Positions 13,528-18,124 of a DNA stretch of 18,124 nt are shown here, one piece after another; position 1 is the stretch's first letter; the number at the start of each line of letters is the position of its first letter. The stretch is from Thermoleophilia bacterium (lineage in GTDB: Bacteria; Actinomycetota; Thermoleophilia; Gaiellales; Gaiellaceae). Where the stretch lies: positions 1-18,124 of the forward strand of contig JACVRU010000019.1 in the NCBI GenBank assembly GCA_014534295.1, read 5' to 3'. Both the position numbers and the translations under genes were made by a program. The notes beneath the pieces are model-generated. The model had not been told where the DNA came from. It ran no database searches and worked only from the letters and a program-made list of their open reading frames with translations.

Positions 13528-14331
13528 ATGCGTACCACCTCAAGCCCGCGTCGCGTCCGGCTCGGCGTACTCATCGGCCTCGCGAGCGCCGCAGCGGCCG
13601 CCTTCGTGGCCCTCGGCTACGCGGCGCCCAACCAGACCTCGGCCCAGCTCCAGTACGCGCCGGTGAACACCGCGCCGCCGACGATCTCGGACACGACGCC
13701 CCAGGTCGGCCAGACGCTCACCGCCGCCAACGGCACGTGGACGGGCGACGCGCCGATCGTGTTCACGTACCAGTGGCTCCGCTGCAACGCCGGCGGCCAG
13801 AGCTGCGTGTCGATTCCCGGCGCGACCAGCCAGAGCTACACCGTGCAGCCCGCCGACCTGAACAACACGCTCCGCGTGCGCGTGACCGGCACGAACGCCA
13901 GCGGCTCGAGCGCCGCGGAATCCGCGGCAACCTCCCGCGTCGCCGCCGCCACGCCCCCGACCGGCGCTGTGCCGATCGCGGCCGTGGTGCTGCCCAACCG
14001 CCTCAACATCGACCAGGTCCGGTTCTCCCCGAACCCGATCCGGCTGTCGACGCGGACGATCGACGTCCGCGTGCACGTGCTCGAGCAGAGCGGCCGCCCC
14101 GTGAGCGGCGCGCTCGTCTTCGTCCGCTCCACGCCGCTGGTCACCTCGAGCGCGGGCGAGGCGGCCACGGGCAACGACGGGTGGGCGACGGTGCGGCTCG
14201 CCGCACGCTCGAACTACTCGATCATCCGCTTCCAGGACAACCTGCAGATCTTCGTACGGGCTCGGAAGGCCGGCGAGAATCTTCAGGCCGGCGTCTCCAG
14301 CCGCCGGCTCGTGCAGGTCTCGATCGGCTAG
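13528..14331 (+). CDS. Exported Ig-like domain protein
   Basis: 267 residues. The N-terminus is basic (PRRVR, 7-11) followed by a hydrophobic stretch at 12-33, a signal peptide or membrane anchor. Residues 45-138 form a surface-type Ig-like repeat (PTISDTTPQVGQTLTAANGT, YQWLRCNAGG, a cysteine pair, SYTVQPADLNNTLRVRVTGT). Residues 158-265 look like a second beta-sandwich of carboxypeptidase-regulatory or big-Ig type (RPVSGALVFVRS, GNDGWATVRL). No enzyme motif is seen. ATG at 13528 is chosen because AAAGGGGG lies just upstream and the signal peptide starts there; a longer frame from 13459 begins inside the dyad. It is convergent with the O-antigen-ligase-like gene, overlapping by 110 nt. Confidence 0.82.
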   Translation: MRTTSSPRRVRLGVLIGLASAAAAAFVALGYAAPNQTSAQLQYAPVNTAPPTISDTTPQVGQTLTAANGTWTGDAPIVFTYQWLRCNAGGQSCVSIPGATSQSYTVQPADLNNTLRVRVTGTNASGSSAAESAATSRVAAATPPTGAVPIAAVVLPNRLNIDQVRFSPNPIRLSTRTIDVRVHVLEQSGRPVSGALVFVRSTPLVTSSAGEAATGNDGWATVRLAARSNYSIIRFQDNLQIFVRARKAGENLQAGVSSRRLVQVSIG

Positions 14332-15718
14332 CGGACGACACCCCGGGGATCAGGCGCGCCGCCCGCTCGAGGGCGGCGCGCCGCTCCGCCCCCTCCGTGA
14401 CGCGCGCAAGCGCGACCCACAGGTCCGGGTCGCCGGGGTCCCGCTCGAGCGCTCGCCGCAGATCGGCCCGTGCCGCCCGCCGGTCGCCGCGCGCCTCGTG
14501 CGCCGTCGCCAGGCGGTGCCAGGGCTCAGCCGCCCACGGCGCCGCCGTCGCCGCGCGCCGCGCCCAGCGCGCGCTCGCGTCCCAGTCCGAGGCCGACGCG
14601 GCCGCCGCGCTGCGGGCGACGAGCGCGTTCCCGGCGAGCGCGACGGCGGCGACGGCGGCAAGCACGCCGGTTCCGGCCAATGCGGGGGCGCGGGGCACCG
14701 GACCCCCGCGCCCGCGTCCCGCCGTCAGCACGGCCGCCGCGGCGGCGAGCGCCGCGACGACGAGCGCCGCCTGCTCCCAGTCCCAGTCGACGGCCGCGTG
14801 GACGAGGAAAGCCGTGTACGCGCCGGTCGCCGCGGGCGCCCGCGAGCGGGCGATGAGCGGGACCGCGAGCGCGGACAGCAGCAGCGCGAGCCCGAGCGGC
14901 CCCAGCTCCGCGAGCGTCTCGAGGTAGAGGTTGTGCGCGTCGCGAGCGACCTGGAGCGACTCCCGCTCGCGCAGCCAGACGCGCTCGAAGGTGCCGGCGC
15001 CGGTGCCGAGCACGGGCGCGCTCGCTGCCTGCCGCGCAGCTGCGGGCCAGTATTCCTCCCGCTGGGCGCCCACGGTCAGCCCGAGGACGATCGCGACCGA
15101 GAGGCCGGCCAGGGCGGCCGAGCGGGGAAACCGCATCCCGACCACGCCCACGCCGAGCGCCAGCCACGCGCCGCGCGAGTCCGTCCGCACGAGCACGACC
15201 AGCAGCAGCGGGACGGCGAGGAGGAGCGTCGGACGCCGCAGCGCGAGCAAGATCGCAAGCGCCGCCAGGAGCCCGAGCCCGTTCGTGTAGCCGACGGGCT
15301 CGGCGGCGCCTGCAACGAGGCTCCAGGCCCCAATCGCGGCGACTGCGACGACGACTCCTGCGGTCGACGGCCCGACCAGCAGGAAGGCGCCGAGGGCGAG
15401 CACGTACAGGAGGGCCCGCTCGGCCTCGAGCGCCGTCAGCGGCACGCTCTCCGTCCAGAGCACGGAGAGGAGCGTCCAGCCCGCGAACGCCGCGAGCAGG
15501 CCGAGCATCGCGAGCTCTGCTCGTCCGAGCTCGACCCGGCGGCGCAGCAGCAGCGCGGCCGCGGCCGCCCACGCGAGCCCCAGGGAGGCCCAGCCCCACG
15601 ACTGGGGGAAGTAGCCGCCGCCCGCCGCGGCGAGCCCGCCGACCGCGAGCACGGAGACGGCCGCTACAGCCGCGTCACGAGCTCGCTGAGCGGCTTCCGG
15701 TCCGCCCGCTCGCTCCAC
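14222..15718 (-). CDS. O-antigen ligase/polymerase-like membrane protein with C-terminal TPR
   Basis: 498 residues from GTG at 15718, with about ten membrane helices in the first 380. Wzy_C-type features are DSRGAWLALGVG (near 180) and the loop GTGAGTFERVW ... DAHNLYLETLAELGPLG, typical of O-antigen ligases and related polymerases that handle lipid-linked glycans. Then come TPR-like helices (WHRLATAHEARGDRRAARADL, LERDPGDPDLWVALARV). The last 36 residues are read antisense through the Ig-like gene, are rich in R, P and S, and look non-natural, so the stop may have been lost or the end may vary. The start overlaps the nitroreductase by 55 nt; GTG at 15652 would remove the overlap. The substrate is unknown. 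Confidence 0.8.
   Translation of the reverse strand: MERAGGPEAAQRARDAAVAAVSVLAVGGLAAAGGGYFPQSWGWASLGLAWAAAAALLLRRRVELGRAELAMLGLLAAFAGWTLLSVLWTESVPLTALEAERALLYVLALGAFLLVGPSTAGVVVAVAAIGAWSLVAGAAEPVGYTNGLGLLAALAILLALRRPTLLLAVPLLLVVLVRTDSRGAWLALGVGVVGMRFPRSAALAGLSVAIVLGLTVGAQREEYWPAAARQAASAPVLGTGAGTFERVWLRERESLQVARDAHNLYLETLAELGPLGLALLLSALAVPLIARSRAPAATGAYTAFLVHAAVDWDWEQAALVVAALAAAAAVLTAGRGRGGPVPRAPALAGTGVLAAVAAVALAGNALVARSAAAASASDWDASARWARRAATAAPWAAEPWHRLATAHEARGDRRAARADLRRALERDPGDPDLWVALARVTEGAERRAALERAARLIPGVSSASRSRPARAGGWRRRPEDSRRPSEPVRRSAGCPGSG
14353..14382 (+). terminator. Strong GC hairpin downstream of the Ig-like gene
   Basis: GGCGCGCCGCCC pairs perfectly with GGGCGGCGCGCC around loop GCTCGA: 12 GC pairs, 21 nt after the TAG stop of the Ig-like gene. 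No U-run follows. It lies inside the antisense O-antigen-ligase-like gene, where it encodes RRAALERAARL, so it may partly reflect codon symmetry. Confidence 0.45.
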
Positions 15719-16158
15719 CCCTCGGCCGTGCGTCGCGCGGCGTCGCGCCCGCTCGCCGGAAAGCCGAGCGAGAGGACGATCGCGAGCTCTCCCTCCTCGA
15801 GTCCGAGCGCCTCGGCGGCCGCGGCTGCGTCACGGATGCCGTTCGGGCAGGACGTCACGCCCTCGTTCCAGGCCGCGAGCATCATGTTCTGCGAGCAGCG
15901 GCCGGCATCGAACGCGCGCCCCGTGATCGCGATCGCGAGCGCGGCGCCGCGGACGTTGGCCGGGGAGTACAGGGCCCCGGCGAGACGCTCGCGCCGCTCG
16001 GCGTCCTCGACGACGAGAAACCGCCACGCCTGCTTGTTCTGCGAGTTCCCGCAGAGGCGGCCGGCGTCGAGGACGCGCTCGACGACCTCCGGCGGGATCG
16101 GCCGCTCGGCGTACCGCCGCTCGTCGCGCTTGCTGGCGATTGCCAGGAAGGCGTCCAC
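15664..16158 (-). CDS. Nitroreductase-family protein
   Basis: 164 residues, short for the family (usually 180-220). The N-terminus AIASKRDERRYAERPIPPEVVERVLDAGRLCGNSQNKQAWRFLVV is the FMN-binding start of the nitroreductase fold, with the basic SKRDERR that contacts phosphate. The middle QNMMLAAWNEGVTSCPNGI and the end IVLSLGFPA are also typical. Members reduce nitro groups, quinones or flavins with NAD(P)H; the substrate here cannot be told. The start is GTG at 16158, with TAGTCT 6 nt upstream and no Shine-Dalgarno, so it is apparently leaderless. It is divergent from the sialidase-like lipoprotein over 17 nt. Confidence 0.9.
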   Translation of the reverse strand: MDAFLAIASKRDERRYAERPIPPEVVERVLDAGRLCGNSQNKQAWRFLVVEDAERRERLAGALYSPANVRGAALAIAITGRAFDAGRCSQNMMLAAWNEGVTSCPNGIRDAAAAAEALGLEEGELAIVLSLGFPASGRDAARRTAEGWSERADRKPLSELVTRL

Positions 16159-16164
16159 CCGGCG

Positions 16165-16170
16165 AGACTA
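16165..16170 (-). promoter_or_regulatory. Candidate -10 element of the nitroreductase gene (TAGTCT, 6 nt before GTG)
   Basis: The minus strand reads TAGTCTCGCCGGGTG with the start codon last. The spacing is the same as at the cyclase and yjbR starts. The hexamer lies within the 17-nt divergent gap. Confidence 0.55.
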
Positions 16171-16175
16171 AACGA

Positions 16176-17483
16176 GTGCGAAGGCTGACTCTCCTCCTCG
16201 CCGCGACTCTCTCCGGCTGCGGCGGCGGCGGCGAGCGGATCGTCGTCTCGCGCGAGGCGAACGTCTCGCAGGCGGCCGGCCCGCAGGTCGAGGCCGCGAT
16301 CGCCATCGACCCGGGCGATCCCGACCTGCTGCTCGCCGGCTCGAACAGCGCCGAGGAGCCGAGCGTGCGCTCGTACACGTCGTCGGACGGGGGCGCCACC
16401 TGGCGCTCGGAGATCGCTCCGCTGCCGCCCGAGGGCTGGGAGGGCGGCGCGGGCGACCCGGTCGTGACGATCGGGCCGGGCGGCCGCCAGTACTTCGGCT
16501 TCCTCGCGCGGATCGAGCGGACGGCGACCCACTTCGGCATCGGGATCTTCGTCGCTTCGCGCGTCGGGCCGGACGCGCCCTGGCGCGTCGCCCGGGTCGA
16601 CCATCAACCGGGCGTCGGGAACGACAAGCCGGCGATCGCGGTCGACCAGTCCAGCGGCCGCGTCTACGTGGCCTGGACGCGGTTCTACGGCGCGCGGCGG
16701 CTGCCCGTCGAGGTCAGCCACTCGGACGACGGCGGCCGCAGCTGGAGCCGGCCCGTGGGCGTGGCCGAGACCGGGCCGCAGCTCTTCGCGAGCATCGCCG
16801 TCGGGCCCGGAGGCGCGGTCTACGTCGTCTGGGACGAGTTCTTCGCGGGGAGGATCGCTCTGGCACGGTCGCTCGACGGGGGCGACACCTTCCAGGCTCC
16901 CGTCGAGGTCGGGAGCTACGAGGACGGCGTCTGGGGTGCGACGGATTGCCCTCCCTACGGCGTCTCCATTCCCGCGCAGCCGAGGGACTGCGTGCGTCCG
17001 AACCCGATCGTCACGGCCGGCGGCGGCCGCGTCCACGTGACCTGGGGCGCGACCGGCGAGAACGGAAGCCAGGATGCCTTCGTGCGCGCCTTCGACACCG
17101 CCCTGCGGCCGCTCGGGGAGGCGCGGGTGCTCCGGCCGGACGGCGAGGGCCTCTCCGACCAGTTCTTGCCGACCTCCGCCTACGACCGCTCTGACGGGAC
17201 GCTCTGGGCCTGCTTCTACGACACGCGCGGCGGCGCGACCCGTCGGCTGGCCCGCTTCACGTGCACGGCGTCACGCGACGGCGGCGACTCGTGGGCGCGC
17301 GCGGCCCCGGCCGCGAGCGTCTACTCGGACGAGACGGCCTCGGCAGCGAGCATCCGCGAGTACGGCGACTACGAGGGCGTCGCCGCGGCGGGCGGACGCG
17401 CGCACGCGGCCTGGACGGACTCGCGCCGCCTCGGGCTCTGGGGCGAGGAGATCTACGTCGCGCGGCTCGAGCTGGAGCGCTAG
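16176..17483 (+). CDS. Sialidase-like (BNR/Asp-box) lipoprotein
   Basis: 435 residues from GTG. A lipoprotein signal is clear: MRRLTLLLAATLSGC, with lipobox LSGC and lipidated C15, followed by a glycine linker. The rest is a beta-propeller with four Asp-boxes, SSDGGATW (69-76), SDDGGRSW (183-190), SLDGGDTF (232-239) and SRDGGDSW (366-373). Such propellers occur in sialidases and many non-enzymatic surface proteins; the arginine triad of true sialidases was not established, so an enzyme activity is not claimed. A TTG 12 codons upstream is in frame but would spoil the signal peptide. It is anchored outside the membrane and is divergent from the nitroreductase. Confidence 0.88.
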   Translation: MRRLTLLLAATLSGCGGGGERIVVSREANVSQAAGPQVEAAIAIDPGDPDLLLAGSNSAEEPSVRSYTSSDGGATWRSEIAPLPPEGWEGGAGDPVVTIGPGGRQYFGFLARIERTATHFGIGIFVASRVGPDAPWRVARVDHQPGVGNDKPAIAVDQSSGRVYVAWTRFYGARRLPVEVSHSDDGGRSWSRPVGVAETGPQLFASIAVGPGGAVYVVWDEFFAGRIALARSLDGGDTFQAPVEVGSYEDGVWGATDCPPYGVSIPAQPRDCVRPNPIVTAGGGRVHVTWGATGENGSQDAFVRAFDTALRPLGEARVLRPDGEGLSDQFLPTSAYDRSDGTLWACFYDTRGGATRRLARFTCTASRDGGDSWARAAPAASVYSDETASAASIREYGDYEGVAAAGGRAHAAWTDSRRLGLWGEEIYVARLELER

Positions 17484-17499
17484 GGAAGCTTGACTTCCC
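17483..17499. terminator. Hairpin between convergent sialidase-like and DivIVA-like genes
   Basis: GGGAAG / CTTCCC with loop CTTGA, a 6-bp stem that starts in the last base of the plus-strand TAG stop and ends 3 nt before the minus-strand stop. It has the right place for a two-way terminator but the stem is short. Confidence 0.4.
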
Positions 17500-17502
17500 C
17501 GT

Positions 17503-18006
17503 CTACGTGTAGGACTCGGGCTCTTCGAGCTCCGGGCCCACGCCGGCGACCACGGTCTCCTGGGAGCGCTCGTGCAGCCGCTCCCGGCCGCGCCTGACGG
17601 CGGCGAGGAACTTGTCGAGGTTGACCTCGAGCGTGGACAGGATCCCGTCGGCCCAGTCCTCGATCTCGAGGCGCATCTCGCGGGCCTGACGGCGGGCGTC
17701 GTCGATGATCTCCTGCGCCTGCCGCTCGGCGATCTTCACGATCTCGGTCTGCGACGCCTCGCGGACGGCCTGCTCGCGCGCCTCCTGGAGGACGCGGTCG
17801 CACTCGCGCTTCGCCTCGGCCAGCATCTCCTGCCGCTCCTTGACGATCCAGCGGGCCTGCTTGATCTCCTCCGGGATCGTCGCGCGCATCTGGTCGAGGA
17901 TGTCGTAGATCTCCTCCTTGTCCACCCGCACCTGGTCCGTCAACGGAACCTGCTTGGCGTTGTGGACGAGATCATCCAACTTGTCGATGAGCACGAGGAC
18001 GTCCAT
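17503..18006 (-). CDS. DivIVA-like coiled-coil protein
   Basis: 167 residues, mostly helical. It starts MDVLVLIDKLDDLVHNAKQVPLTDQVRVDKEEIYDILDQMR, then a long charged coiled coil (about 45-150) with many Glu, Arg and Ala (KERQEMLAEAKRECDRVLQEAREQAV). This matches the short DivIVA/ATP-synthase-B-like proteins that actinobacteria encode just ahead of DUF177 and rpmF. They are annotated as cell-division-initiation-like proteins; the role is not proven. The start is ATG at 18006 with AAGACT 8 nt upstream, a weak -10. It lies ahead of DUF177 but is separated from it here by the accessory block 13528-17483. Confidence 0.82.
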   Translation of the reverse strand: MDVLVLIDKLDDLVHNAKQVPLTDQVRVDKEEIYDILDQMRATIPEEIKQARWIVKERQEMLAEAKRECDRVLQEAREQAVREASQTEIVKIAERQAQEIIDDARRQAREMRLEIEDWADGILSTLEVNLDKFLAAVRRGRERLHERSQETVVAGVGPELEEPESYT

Positions 18007-18057
18007 GGTCGGGCAGTCTTTCGGGTCCGGCGGCGGTTTCCCTGCACTCCCGAGCGG

Positions 18058-18124
18058 TCAGTCCAGCGCGAGCCGCCGGTTGCGGTCCCCGCGGCGCCCC
18101 GCGAAGCCCTGGGGACGCCCGCCC
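18058..18124 (-). CDS. C-terminal end of an unidentified protein (runs off the window)
   Basis: Only 21 codons are visible, ending GRPQGFAGRRGDRNRRLALD and a TGA at 18060-18058. The basic, glycine/arginine-rich tail is plausible coding sequence but is too short to identify. In related genomes rsmD, coaD or recG lie upstream here; none can be confirmed. Confidence 0.35.
   Translation of the reverse strand, partial: GGRPQGFAGRRGDRNRRLALD

Noticed and set aside
16140..16175. TTG start for the sialidase-like lipoprotein
   Set aside because: It adds a charged stretch (PGRRPPGETKR) before the signal peptide and overlaps the nitroreductase; GTG at 16176 gives a clean lipoprotein signal.

Overview
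The window is a high-GC (roughly 70 % by eye), densely packed bacterial chromosome segment. It carries the actinobacterial-type conserved run DivIVA-like coiled coil - DUF177 - rpmF - plsX - acpP - rnc - smc - ftsY - ffh - rpsP - khpA, almost all on the minus strand. The sequence style and the accessory proteins (secreted Ig-like proteins, an RTX-like calcium-binding protein, a cyclase/STAND/TPR protein) suggest a deep-branching actinobacterium, most likely class Thermoleophilia. That placement is inference; there is no rRNA here to fix it.

Layout in transcriptional order on the minus strand. A partial C-terminus at the right edge is followed by a DivIVA-like coiled-coil protein (17503-18006). 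Next comes an accessory block: a secreted sialidase-like lipoprotein (+), a nitroreductase (-), an O-antigen-ligase-like membrane protein (-) and a secreted Ig-like protein (+). The lipid/ribosome/RNA cluster DUF177-rpmF-plsX-acpP-rnc occupies 10709-13394. An RTX-like secreted protein (9910-10635) sits between rnc and smc. Then come smc (unusually short) and ftsY, with a small plus-strand YjbR gene between them. Between ftsY and ffh lies a second accessory block (1703-6087): membrane protein, macrodomain, dodecin, class III cyclase/STAND/TPR protein and a small possibly dodecin-like protein. ffh, rpsP and the start of khpA end the window.

How the genes work together: Ffh and FtsY are the two GTPases of co-translational membrane targeting, PlsX and ACP feed phospholipid synthesis, RNase III processes rRNA, S16 and L32 are ribosomal proteins, and SMC compacts the chromosome. 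The accessory proteins act mostly at the cell surface or, for the 1703-6087 block, plausibly in nucleotide/cofactor sensing.

The most interesting signals are regulatory and mechanistic. (1) At least nine starts show a TA-N3-T -10-like hexamer only 6-10 nt upstream of the start codon and no convincing Shine-Dalgarno, which fits leaderless or near-leaderless transcripts. Closely coupled operon-internal starts such as rpsP and khpA instead have strong Shine-Dalgarno sequences. (2) The ftsY/yjbR divergent pair shares a 10-bp palindrome that gives both strands the same -10. (3) khpA and rnc have no plausible ATG/GTG/TTG start and seem to use CTG. (4) SMC is about 823 residues with shortened arms. 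(5) RNase III, dodecin and the cyclase each lack a residue normally important in the family. I found no tRNA, rRNA, CRISPR array, insertion sequence or integrase. The longest stretch without a gene is 133 bases (13395-13527).
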